From Kiritimatiellia bacterium (GTDB taxonomy: Bacteria > Verrucomicrobiota > Kiritimatiellia > RFP12 > DVOR01): DNA of 64,000 nucleotides. A program made the position numbers and the translations under genes. The notes under the pieces are model-generated. The model was not told the origin of the DNA. It did no database searches and saw only the letters and a program-made list of their open reading frames with translations. The stretch covers positions 1 to 64,000 of the forward strand of contig JAFYWN010000020.1 of assembly GCA_017558005.1 (NCBI GenBank), in the 5' to 3' direction. Below are positions 14,539 to 22,351 of this stretch, in pieces (the stretch's first letter is position 1; each line of letters opens with the position of its first letter).

Positions 14539-15668
14539 TGGCTAATTTTACGATTGCGGAAGCCTACGGCGCGACTTATTTGCTGTGGCAAGAAACATCG
14601 GTCAACTTTCCCAAATACACCGGCGAAACGATTGAGACTGGTCAACGAGTTGATACCGTTAGCAATGGGCAGACGGTTGACACTTATGGTAATACGGTCT
14701 TTGTGTTAGTCTCGATCCCCGGCGATGCAAGACTTAGCACGTTTACGAAACTTGGCCTTATAGTTACAAACGGCACACCTGACTACACAAAGCCTGTGGC
14801 CTATTATCCTACTCAGAAGAAATGGGTGGACGTGGCCGCGCTAAAACAGTTCTACAATGTCTCATCCGCAGATTATGGTTATAATCAGAATAGCGGTTGG
14901 CATCACTTCACCCTCTATGAATCGGGCTATAAGGTAGCTTATGTTCAATACAATTTCAAGGCTGCCGTCACCGTTAAGATTGTGGCGCCTTCGCAGTCGG
15001 CAATTCAGTATGTCTGCGGAAATAATGGCGTGCAGATTGCCTCTGGCACGGTGAGCGCAGGCGCCAATAAGTCCCTCGCGCTCTCTTATGAAGATGGCAC
15101 AGGTGGCGTCACCGTAGTCCTCACCGCCTCATCCTTCAATATCGATGCCTTTAGCGGATGGACCAAGGATGGCGTCGTTGTAGATCGGTGGTCAAACCCT
15201 GCCACAATCAAAGCCGAAACCAGCTGCACGCTCTCCTGCGCCTTTGGTTCAACGGGTGGCACTTCCACAGGGGCAATCCTCTGCGACCGATATGGTGCGA
15301 TTCTTTATGGCGATGCGGGCGCCGCAAGCACTTCGGCCACCATCGCCATCTCCGCGACCTACCGAGACAGCGGTCACACCATTACTTGGGCCATCCATAA
15401 AGTTGGCGAAAGCGAAGGTGCTAAATCGGCCTCTGTGACCACCGCGCTAAACGTGAGCAAGACGCTCGCATGGGAAAGCGGAGGTTCAGGCTCGAATATG
15501 CCGCTCTATGCCGATAAGAAAATCGCCGTCCTCCCCAAACTCTTCCGCGTGCGCTTTAACTGCCAAGTGGCTGAGCACGTCTATGATGTCATCATTAAAA
15601 AGAATGGCACGACCATCTACTCGGAAACCTACCTCTCAGGCACCTTCTCCCGCACGTTCGAACTCTAA
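14538..15668 (+). CDS. putative tail/adhesin protein with Ig-like domains
   Basis: This is a 376-aa protein without a signal peptide. Residues 1-145 are an aromatic-rich beta domain. From about 145 on there are two or three Ig-like or InlB-B-repeat-like units (FSGWTKDGVVVDRW, ISATYRDSGHTITW). Such units are common on fibre tips and surface adhesins. The chain ends with a strand-rich YDVIIKKNGTTIYSETY stretch. It starts on the last base of the preceding stop codon region, so the genes are coupled. Receptor binding is an inference. Confidence 0.5.
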   Translation: MANFTIAEAYGATYLLWQETSVNFPKYTGETIETGQRVDTVSNGQTVDTYGNTVFVLVSIPGDARLSTFTKLGLIVTNGTPDYTKPVAYYPTQKKWVDVAALKQFYNVSSADYGYNQNSGWHHFTLYESGYKVAYVQYNFKAAVTVKIVAPSQSAIQYVCGNNGVQIASGTVSAGANKSLALSYEDGTGGVTVVLTASSFNIDAFSGWTKDGVVVDRWSNPATIKAETSCTLSCAFGSTGGTSTGAILCDRYGAILYGDAGAASTSATIAISATYRDSGHTITWAIHKVGESEGAKSASVTTALNVSKTLAWESGGSGSNMPLYADKKIAVLPKLFRVRFNCQVAEHVYDVIIKKNGTTIYSETYLSGTFSRTFEL

Positions 15669-15683
15669 AAGAAAGGCTCAACG

Positions 15684-16493
15684 ATGGCAGACGATACTAC
15701 ACAAGACTCCACGCAGGGCACCACGCCGAGCACTCCGACGAATCCCACGCTTTCGCCCACCTACCAGCCCAATACCACAATCGCCAAACAACCCGGCCTG
15801 ACCGTGCGCACGTCTTATGTGCGAGGAGATTGGACGCAATTAAAAAACTATGCAGAAAGCGCAAAGGTAGGTCTTCCACCACCCGCAGATACTTCGTGGA
15901 CGGGTGACTTTGGCACGGGAAATGTCACCACCCTCAATCTGCAGCGTGACGCAGGAGACATCGCCACGCTCGCTATCTCTGTAGCAGAGAAAGATGACAC
16001 CGAGACGTGGCTACTTGAGTGGCAGGAAATCTCCAAAGACATCCGCACATGGACCCCAGAGAAGGGCGGAAAACCAGACCTCGCGGCACTCCGCCTCTGG
16101 GAGGCGCTCGCCTCAAGCAATCCCACCTCTTACAATGAGTACATTTACAATACCCAAGACGGCTCCAAACTCACAGGAAACACCCTCTTACTCGCACAGA
16201 TGATCCGTGAAGAGGGCATTGAAAGTTATCTCGTCTTCACCCCCACTATCACTAAGATCTCCACCCTAACCGAAATGAAGAACTTCACTTCAAAGGTAGG
16301 CAAAATTGATACGCCAACCTCGGCAAGCAGTGACTCTGTGGTGGGGGCAATCGATGTCTCTAAATTCACCGCACTCGCCACCCAATGGCTCAAAACCGCT
16401 GACCGCATTCAAACCGCTCTCGACGGAACCATTCAGCGTACCGAAGTCTGGACCGGCGCAGATGTGTGGAATAGCAACCTCTACAGTGCCTAA
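15684..16493 (+). CDS. hypothetical phage structural protein
   Basis: The product is 269 residues with ATG 15684 behind AAGAAAGG. It has a disordered Thr/Pro/Gln N-terminus of about 30 residues, a mixed domain of about 200 residues (WTGDFGTGNVTTLNLQRDAG, TETWLLEWQEISKDIRTW, DLAALRLWEALASSN), and a helical tail with a Trp/Asn-rich end. It lies between the Ig-like protein and the glycine-zipper protein in the late operon. No family is recognised. Confidence 0.45.
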   Translation: MADDTTQDSTQGTTPSTPTNPTLSPTYQPNTTIAKQPGLTVRTSYVRGDWTQLKNYAESAKVGLPPPADTSWTGDFGTGNVTTLNLQRDAGDIATLAISVAEKDDTETWLLEWQEISKDIRTWTPEKGGKPDLAALRLWEALASSNPTSYNEYIYNTQDGSKLTGNTLLLAQMIREEGIESYLVFTPTITKISTLTEMKNFTSKVGKIDTPTSASSDSVVGAIDVSKFTALATQWLKTADRIQTALDGTIQRTEVWTGADVWNSNLYSA

Positions 16494-16508
16494 CGAAAGG
16501 ACGTGGCT

Positions 16509-17462
16509 ATGGCAGACTCGACCTTAACCATTAGAATCGTCTCGCAGACTGGCGGTAACCCGCCCGCAAAAACGTCTGCACCCCAACCGCAAGGCGCAGG
16601 CAATGCGCCTGCACAAATCGTGCAAGCCCCAAGCAGACGCGCCGCAGAAAGCCCTGCAGAACGTCAGCAAGGGCGAGCCGACCGAACCCTCGCACACCTC
16701 GCCCTTGGCATGGTAGCCAATCAAGGCTTCGCCACCCTTACCACAGCCCTTGGCACCATTCCAGGGCAAACCCGAAATGCAAATCGCCTCGGCAATATCG
16801 GAGGCGGCGCCATCGCAGGTGCCACCGCAGGCATGGCGTTTGGCCCTGCGGGCGTGGCGATTGGGGCCACTATCGGTGCCGCCACAGGAGCCCTCAAAAC
16901 ACTCGCAGAAGAAGCCAAAGAAACACGCGACGCACTCCGTTCGCTCAAAGACTCGGCCAAAATGACCGGTTACACCACTGGCGCAAAACGCCAAGATGCC
17001 GCCTTCGTCCGTTCGCTCCAATGGATGACCCGCGAGCAACAAGATGAAGCCATCACCGAACGCGCCAACCAAATCAAACGTGGCGACGGCGACACCTCTA
17101 TCCGTTCACTCACCAATGCCATCGAAGCCATGGCCAAACGAGGCCTCACTGACACCCCCGAATACAAAGAAAAGCAGAACCTCCTCGCCATGCAGAAAAG
17201 TCGACTCGCCACCCTCGGCGAACTCGACGACAAAAACTACTTCCAGAACCTTCCCACACTTTTGAAAGGTTCGGAACACGCAGACGCACTTCAGAAAATT
17301 GGCGGGCAAATCGGCGCCACAATCAATGTCAAAGATAGCGACCGAGAGATGATTAATCTCCTCCGAGAAATCTCCACCTCTACACGCATCCTTGCCACCA
17401 ACGCTCCCGACTCCAAAAGAGCCCTCGATGCCTCCTCCGGCCCCGGCGTCTACCTCCCCTAA
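16509..17462 (+). CDS. glycine-zipper phage protein (possible tape-measure or pilot protein)
   Basis: The product is 317 residues with ATG 16509 eight bases after AAAGGA; GTG 16503 is an alternative. Residues 1-55 are a disordered Pro/Gln/Ala region. About residues 93-122 form a glycine-zipper (GGGAIAGATAGMAFGPAGVA then GATIGAATGA) able to insert into membrane. The rest is charged and helical (TREQQDEAITERANQIKRGD). Glycine zippers in phages occur in tape-measure and DNA-pilot proteins, which fits the end of a late operon, but the protein is far too short for an ordinary tape measure. It is the last gene of the element. Confidence 0.5.
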   Translation: MADSTLTIRIVSQTGGNPPAKTSAPQPQGAGNAPAQIVQAPSRRAAESPAERQQGRADRTLAHLALGMVANQGFATLTTALGTIPGQTRNANRLGNIGGGAIAGATAGMAFGPAGVAIGATIGAATGALKTLAEEAKETRDALRSLKDSAKMTGYTTGAKRQDAAFVRSLQWMTREQQDEAITERANQIKRGDGDTSIRSLTNAIEAMAKRGLTDTPEYKEKQNLLAMQKSRLATLGELDDKNYFQNLPTLLKGSEHADALQKIGGQIGATINVKDSDREMINLLREISTSTRILATNAPDSKRALDASSGPGVYLP

Positions 17463-17511
17463 ACACCCCTCCTGCAACCCCCTCACAACACCCCTGCAGC
17501 CACCCTGCAAA

Positions 17512-17545
17512 AAAGCCCCCGGCTCACACCGAGGGCTTCACTTTC
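17512..17545. terminator. probable bidirectional terminator at the end of the phage element
   Basis: The stem AAGCCC..CGG / CCG..GGGCTT (17513-17523 / 17529-17538) is preceded by six A on the plus strand, giving a T-run on the minus strand, and followed by a weaker T-rich stretch on the plus strand. Confidence 0.6.
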
Positions 17546-17596
17546 TCAAACTCTTGATTATTTTCTCAAACTCCCCGCGCAAATACAGCAGCGTGG

Positions 17597-17790
17597 TACG
17601 CTCCACCCCGTGCTCGTCCTACGGACTCGCCTCTCTGGAGGGTGGGGAGAGGTGCGAGGGGCGGCTACTTTCCGTGCCATCGGCGAGGGGTTCGGGGAGC
17701 GCAGCGTCCCCGTCGTTTGGTACCACACTGGAGTGCGGCCGATTAGAAGCCGGGCAGAACAGCGGCCACTTAGCGGCCAGGATTTATCGT
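17597..17790. repeat. composite GC-rich repeat block (families C, B and D)
   Basis: The gap between the element and kdsA holds three repeats. At 17608-17632 GCTCGTCCTACGGACTCGCC (family C) also occurs at 61366-61390 and 61572-61596. An inverted family B copy (GAGCGCAGCGTCCCCGTCGT) follows around 17690-17745 and ends TTGGTACCACACTGG, as at 61449. From 17777 the family D segment GATTTATCGTGGCC begins, found inverted at 38672-38708. I see no gene in 17463-17914. Confidence 0.7.
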
Positions 17791-17792
17791 GG

Positions 17793-17827
17793 CCCCCTGC
17801 CCGCTGCGGCAGGGGGTGTATTTTTTT
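17793..17827 (+). terminator. intrinsic terminator upstream of kdsA
   Basis: CCCCCTGCC / GGCAGGGGG forms a nine-pair stem with a six-base loop, followed by TGTA and seven T. It is part of a family D repeat, so the repeat may spread terminator function. Confidence 0.75.
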
Positions 17828-17914
17828 GTTAAATGGGTGCTATTTTTCGAATTCTCTGTGGAAAAATTCATGGGAATATGGTAAATTATTCCCGTAATGG
17901 AAGGATATCGAATT

Positions 17915-18742
17915 ATGGCAGATTGTAGCGTTGTTAAGGTGACAGATACGGTTTCTTTCGGTACGGATACATTGACGTTGATGGCCGGACCTTGCGTGAT
18001 TGAAAGCCACTCGGCCTGCTTGGAATTGGCAGAGGCATTGGTTCAGCTCACGAGTAAGCTCGGTATTCCGTACATTTTTAAGGCATCTTTTGATAAGGCG
18101 AATCGCACGAGCCTCTCGGCCTATCGTGGACCAGGTCTTGAAAAGGGGTTGGAGACGTTGGCAGAGGTGAAATCTCGCTTCAACGTGCCCGTGGTGACCG
18201 ATATTCATGAGCCGTGGCAGTGCGCGCCGGTGGCTGAAGTCTGCGATGTGTTGCAGATTCCAGCATTCCTTTGCCGTCAGACCGATTTGGTGGTGGCCGC
18301 CGCAAAGACGGGTCGCGTGATTAATGTGAAGAAGGGCCAGTTCATGGCACCTGAAGACATGGTCAACGTGGTGCGTAAGATTGAAAGCGAAGGCAATAAT
18401 CGCATCGTTTTGATTGAACGTGGCGCAAGCTTTGGTTATCATAACTTGGTCGCAGATATGCGTTCGCTTTTGGTGATGCGCGAACTGGGTTATCCGGTGG
18501 TCTTCGATGCGACGCACAGTGTGCAGCGTCCGGGTGGGCTGGGCACGGGATCTGGTGGTGATGGCCGTTGGGCGCCCGCTTTGGCACGTGCAGCAGTGGC
18601 TACTGGCGTGGATGGCCTCTTCATGGAAACCCACTTCAATCCGCCCGAAGCACTCTCTGATGCTGCGAATGCGATTGCCTTCAGTGCATTGGAAGATTTG
18701 CTGAAGAAGCTTCAGGGCATCAACGCAATTGTTAAGAACTAA
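17915..18742 (+). CDS. kdsA: 3-deoxy-8-phosphooctulonate synthase
   Basis: KdsA condenses phosphoenolpyruvate with arabinose 5-phosphate to Kdo-8-phosphate for lipid A core synthesis in the cytosol. The 275-aa product (ATG 17915, nine bases after AAGGA) has the family's MAGPCVIES start, [51 protein letters not shown] and FDATHSVQ segments. The length is typical. It heads an operon with two lipopolysaccharide-transport genes and lptB, and the next gene starts on the base after its stop. It shows the cell has an outer membrane with lipopolysaccharide. Confidence 0.95.
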   Translation: MADCSVVKVTDTVSFGTDTLTLMAGPCVIESHSACLELAEALVQLTSKLGIPYIFKASFDKANRTSLSAYRGPGLEKGLETLAEVKSRFNVPVVTDIHEPWQCAPVAEVCDVLQIPAFLCRQTDLVVAAAKTGRVINVKKGQFMAPEDMVNVVRKIESEGNNRIVLIERGASFGYHNLVADMRSLLVMRELGYPVVFDATHSVQRPGGLGTGSGGDGRWAPALARAAVATGVDGLFMETHFNPPEALSDAANAIAFSALEDLLKKLQGINAIVKN

Positions 18743-19312
18743 ATGCGCATTTTCATTGCATTTGTGAGTTTATTCATGGGCGGGTGGTTATTCGCTGCGC
18801 CCGTGAGTCGTGCATCGGATGACCTCGACTTAGATGCGAAGGTCAGGGAGGCCGACTTGGCGCGTTATTCCGAATTAGGAAGTGCGCTACGCTATAAGAC
18901 CTTGATTGAATCTTTGCGAAAGCCGATTTCAAAAATGGGTGCGCCAGCGCGCGATTTGCGTCTGCCGGTGCGCAGTTTTGAAGATGGTCGCCCCCAAACA
19001 ACGGTGCATGCGAAAGAGGCATGGATTACGTTGGACACGAACTATCTGCGGGGTCGCCAAGTGGTGGTGACGCAATTCAACGAGGATGGTTCGGTCCATG
19101 CGCTCTTGACCGCAGATGAACTCGCAGTAGATCGCACAACGATGTTGGCCGTGGCCAAGGGAAAGGTGCGTGGCGAGATGGGCGGCGATGTTTTGACGGG
19201 CGTAGGTGCATTAGCGGATTTGAACAATAAGTATCTGCGCATTGTTAAACGCGCCGTGATTACAACGAAGCGTATGGGCGAGGTCAAACTCACCGATCGT
19301 GGTATTTTTTGA
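18743..19312 (+). CDS. LptA/LptC-like exported protein
   Basis: This is a 189-aa protein with a signal peptide or anchor (FIAFVSLFMGGWLFAAP). The C-terminal half (TVHAKEAWITLDTNYLRGRQ, LLTADELAVDRTTMLAVAKG and VRGEMGGDVLTG) has the repeating beta pattern of the OstA/LptA superfamily, in which strands stack into a jellyroll bridge for lipopolysaccharide. It lies between kdsA and the LptA gene, where lptC usually sits, so an LptC-like role is likely. Sequence similarity alone cannot tell LptC from a second LptA. Confidence 0.65.
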   Translation: MRIFIAFVSLFMGGWLFAAPVSRASDDLDLDAKVREADLARYSELGSALRYKTLIESLRKPISKMGAPARDLRLPVRSFEDGRPQTTVHAKEAWITLDTNYLRGRQVVVTQFNEDGSVHALLTADELAVDRTTMLAVAKGKVRGEMGGDVLTGVGALADLNNKYLRIVKRAVITTKRMGEVKLTDRGIF

Positions 19313-19322
19313 GGAGACGAGC

Positions 19323-19874
19323 ATGAAGAAGGTTTTGATTCTTGCGATGGCACTCGTGGCAGTCTTTGCGCGAGCCAATGATGATGATGGTATGGCGGCT
19401 TCTCGCGAAGCATTGTTGGGCGGGCCAGCAAAGGCGGCGCCTGCAGTGGCCTTGCGCGACACGCGAATCACCGCAGACCACATGGAATACAACTACAAAG
19501 AATCGGTGGCGATTCTGACGGACAATGTGAAGGTGGATGACGTCCGCTTCAAACTGACGGCAGATCAACTCTTCGTTTTCTTGGAAAGCACAAATACGTT
19601 GGAACGCCTCGTGGTGCGTGGCAACGTGAAGGTGGAAAATGACGACCGCCGTGCTTCTTGCGATAAGGCCGTCTACATCAAGGCGGAAGAACGCTTGGTG
19701 ATGGCCGGCAATGCAAAGTTGCAGAGCTTAGATGCCAATGGCAAGGCGCGCACCGTCGCAGGTGACAAGATTACCATTTGGACGAAGAAGGGCGACCAGC
19801 GCATGGAAGTCTATCCGAATCCCGAACTCATCATTCCCGCCGGTTCGACCGAGGGTATCAAGGACATGATGTAA
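19323..19874 (+). CDS. lptA: lipopolysaccharide transport periplasmic protein LptA-like
   Basis: The product is 183 residues, starting at ATG 19323 behind GAGGAGACGAGC; the signal peptide is KKVLILAMALVAVFARA. The OstA core is clear (ITADHMEYNYKESVAILTDN, KLTADQLFVFLEST, RLVVRGNVKVENDDRRASCD, ARTVAGDKITIW). LptA forms the periplasmic bridge carrying lipopolysaccharide from LptBFGC to LptD. Its stop overlaps the lptB start by one base. LptFG and LptD are not in this window. Confidence 0.8.
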   Translation: MKKVLILAMALVAVFARANDDDGMAASREALLGGPAKAAPAVALRDTRITADHMEYNYKESVAILTDNVKVDDVRFKLTADQLFVFLESTNTLERLVVRGNVKVENDDRRASCDKAVYIKAEERLVMAGNAKLQSLDANGKARTVAGDKITIWTKKGDQRMEVYPNPELIIPAGSTEGIKDMM

Positions 19875-20617
19875 TGAGTGCACCGCTGAATACAACGCCT
19901 GACGTAGTCGCCACTGGATTGAAGAAGGTCTATGGCGAACGCACTGTGGTGCACGATATTTCGTTGACCGCACGGTGTGGCGAATGCGTGGGTCTTTTGG
20001 GGCCCAATGGCGCAGGTAAGACCACGACCTTCTACATGGTGGTGGGGCTGGTGCGTCCGAATGGCGGTAAGGTGATGTTCCGCGGTAAGGATATCACCGA
20101 TATTCCGGTCTATCGTCGTGCGCGCATCGGTTTGGGTTATCTTGCACAAGAGGCGAGCATTTTCCGTCGTCTCAGTGTGGAAAACAATATTCTTGCAATT
20201 TTGGAAACGATGCATCCGTCTCGCCGTGAAAAGGCGGAACGGTTGGAAGAGTTGTTGACCTCTTTGGGATTGGCCAAGGTGGCGAAGCAACCCGCCTACA
20301 CGCTCTCGGGTGGTGAACGGCGTAAACTGGAAATCGCACGCGCCTTGGTGCGTCGTCCCTCAATTTTGATGTTGGACGAACCCTTTGCCGGCGTGGACCC
20401 GCTCGCAGTGGAAGATATCCAGAGCATCGTGCGCGATTTGAAGAATCAGGGGCTCGGCGTCATCATCACAGACCACAATGTGCGTGAAACGCTGAACATC
20501 GTTGACCGCGCCTACATCGTGTTTGAAGGGCGGATCCTTTGCGAAGGAACGAGCGAGCAGCTCATCAATGACCCCAAGGCCAGACAATCTTATCTCGGCG
20601 AAAACTTCCGTATGTAA
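19874..20617 (+). CDS. lptB: lipopolysaccharide export ABC ATPase LptB
   Basis: The product is 247 residues; an upstream extension is possible but the ATG at 19874 is coupled to the lptA stop. The ATPase signature is complete: Walker A GPNGAGKT (43-50), Q-loop YLAQEASIFRRL, signature LSGGERRKLEIARAL, Walker B ILMLDEPFAGVDP and switch His in IITDHN. The YLAQEASIFRRLSVENN segment is characteristic of LptB. It powers lipopolysaccharide extraction from the inner membrane. Confidence 0.95.
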   Translation: MSAPLNTTPDVVATGLKKVYGERTVVHDISLTARCGECVGLLGPNGAGKTTTFYMVVGLVRPNGGKVMFRGKDITDIPVYRRARIGLGYLAQEASIFRRLSVENNILAILETMHPSRREKAERLEELLTSLGLAKVAKQPAYTLSGGERRKLEIARALVRRPSILMLDEPFAGVDPLAVEDIQSIVRDLKNQGLGVIITDHNVRETLNIVDRAYIVFEGRILCEGTSEQLINDPKARQSYLGENFRM

Positions 20618-20668
20618 GAAGTGTGCCGAGAAGTATAAACCAAGCCAATAAAGAAAGGTAGGTTCATC

Positions 20669-20998
20669 ATGACAGTAGAAGTCAATGCACGTCACAAAAA
20701 CATTTCCGAGGGCTTCCGCGATTACGCTCAGCAGCGCGCTGAGAAGATTGGCGAAGCATTTCCCATGGTTGAATCCGTCCGGGTGGTCATGGACTTCCAG
20801 AACAAGCTCTGCGCCGCTGAAGTGATTGCTCAGCGCAAGGATGAAAAGTTCATCGGTACGGCCCACACCGACACCTCCATGCGCGCCGCCGTGGATATGG
20901 CTGCTGCTAAGGTGGAAACCCAGATTCGCAAAAAGCGTGCTAAAGCCTACGTCGAGCCTGCCCGTAAGGCTGCTCAGGCGGCTGAAGCTGCAAAGTAA
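20669..20998 (+). CDS. hpf: ribosome hibernation promoting factor (short HPF/YfiA)
   Basis: This 109-aa protein is of the short type. It has the family pattern VEVNARHKNISEGFRDYAQQ, an ESVRVVMDF strand, and DMAAAKVETQIRKKRAK before a basic Ala-rich tail. HPF binds the 30S decoding centre and inactivates ribosomes in stationary phase. The position after lptB and before phosphotransferase genes matches many Gram-negative genomes, except that rpoN, usually between lptB and hpf, is missing here. Confidence 0.9.
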   Translation: MTVEVNARHKNISEGFRDYAQQRAEKIGEAFPMVESVRVVMDFQNKLCAAEVIAQRKDEKFIGTAHTDTSMRAAVDMAAAKVETQIRKKRAKAYVEPARKAAQAAEAAK

Positions 20999-21009
20999 GC
21001 CACTCGTGA

Positions 21010-21034
21010 CCGGAGCGCGGAATGGCGCTCCGGT
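21010..21034 (+). terminator. strong hairpin between hpf and hprK
   Basis: CCGGAGCGC / GCGCTCCGG is a perfect nine-pair stem with a short GGAAT-type loop. There is no T-run, so it may stabilise hpf mRNA or limit read-through rather than fully terminate. Confidence 0.5.
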
Positions 21035-21051
21035 AGCTTCACCCTGACCTT

Positions 21052-22047
21052 ATGCAATACGATCCAAAGCGTCCGCTAACGATTAGCAACATCACCGTGT
21101 CACCCCTCACGGTGGGACGTTTTTTGTTGTCGGCGCGTGAGGTCTTGGGGTTGGAGGTGATTGCTGGTGAACGCGGGCTTGATCGTCCGATTGAAGAGCC
21201 TGTGCTCTATCGCCCAGGGCTCGCGATTACCGGCTTCTATCAATATTTCGCCTTCCGCAGACTGCAAGTGCTCGGAAGAGCAGAGTGTGCCTATCTACAG
21301 ACGTTGCCGCCAGATGTGCGGAAAGAGCGGTGGATGGCATTGCTCAAATACAACGTGCCAGGGATTATCTTGTGCAAGTCAGAGAATGATCCGTGGAGTT
21401 GGGAAACACTTAAATTGGCAAATGATGCCGGGATTCCGGTGTTGTCTACGCGGAGAGAGACCTTGGAAGTCTTTCGCGTGGGCTCATTACATTTGCATGA
21501 ATTGACCGCACCTCGCGCTTCGGTCCATGGCACCTTGGTGGACATTGGAGGCATTGGGGTGCTTTTGGAAGGGCCGCCCGGCATTGGTAAGAGTGAAACG
21601 GCATTAGGGCTCTTACGTCGTGGACATGCGCTCATTTCCGATGATATTACGTTGCTTTCCAAGGATGCGCACGGCGGACTTCGTGGAACGGCGCCGGGAC
21701 AATTGCGCGGGTTCATGGAAATTCGTGGCTTGGGCTTGCTCCATGTCGCCACCTTGTTTGGTATTGCTTCCGTTAAGCCGGAAGCGCAAATGGATTTGAT
21801 TGTCTCTCTGCGTCTTTGTTCGAACGAGGACGATATTGATCGAATCGGTTCGGATATTCAGACCTATGAGATTTTAGGCGTTCCGGTGCAACGGCTCACA
21901 ATTCCGGTTGCTGCGGGACGAGATTTTGTTAACGTGGTTGAAACAGCTGCAGCCACCTTTAAAATGCGTCACTCACATATGGACGCCGCCGCCATCCTGG
22001 ATGCGCAGGTTATCGCCCATAATCAAACAGCGGAGCAAGCAAAATGA
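21052..22047 (+). CDS. hprK: HPr kinase/phosphorylase
   Basis: HprK phosphorylates HPr on a serine and removes the phosphate, linking sugar state to regulation. The 331-aa product has an N-terminal Hpr(Ser)-kinase domain, conserved His159 in SVHG, Walker A GPPGIGKS (174-181), ISDDIT and the C-terminal FMEIRGLGLLHVATLFG loop. The length is normal. It overlaps the HPr gene by 4 bp, so kinase and substrate are co-translated. No sugar-specific EII genes are visible nearby, which suggests a regulatory rather than transport role for this system. Confidence 0.95.
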   Translation: MQYDPKRPLTISNITVSPLTVGRFLLSAREVLGLEVIAGERGLDRPIEEPVLYRPGLAITGFYQYFAFRRLQVLGRAECAYLQTLPPDVRKERWMALLKYNVPGIILCKSENDPWSWETLKLANDAGIPVLSTRRETLEVFRVGSLHLHELTAPRASVHGTLVDIGGIGVLLEGPPGIGKSETALGLLRRGHALISDDITLLSKDAHGGLRGTAPGQLRGFMEIRGLGLLHVATLFGIASVKPEAQMDLIVSLRLCSNEDDIDRIGSDIQTYEILGVPVQRLTIPVAAGRDFVNVVETAAATFKMRHSHMDAAAILDAQVIAHNQTAEQAK

Positions 22048-22322
22048 ACGAAGCAACAATCAGTGTTGTTCTGAAAAACAAGTATGGTATGCACGTGCGA
22101 CCTGCAGGTCTCTTTGCCAAGACTGCGGCACGTTATCGTGCAGATGTGACCGTTGAAAAAGACGGCGTGGTTGTTCCTGGTAAAAGCATCATGGCATTGA
22201 TGACGCTGGAAGCCGTGAACGGTACAACGTTGATCATCCGCGCAACCGGTGAAGAAGCCCAGAAGGCTGTCGAAGAATTGGAAGCGTTGGTGGAACGTAA
22301 GTTCGACCTTCCCGACGAATAA
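22044..22322 (+). CDS. ptsH: phosphocarrier protein HPr
   Basis: This 92-aa protein has the phosphoryl-accepting His17 in GMHVRPAG and the regulatory Ser48 in GKSIMALMTLEA, the site used by HprK. Both residues are intact. It overlaps hprK by 4 bp and is followed 29 bp later by enzyme I. The protein relays phosphate from enzyme I, and Ser phosphorylation would modulate partner binding. Confidence 0.95.
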   Translation: MNEATISVVLKNKYGMHVRPAGLFAKTAARYRADVTVEKDGVVVPGKSIMALMTLEAVNGTTLIIRATGEEAQKAVEELEALVERKFDLPDE

Positions 22323-22351
22323 GCCGTCGCTTCTGCCGAAAGGCATCTCCA

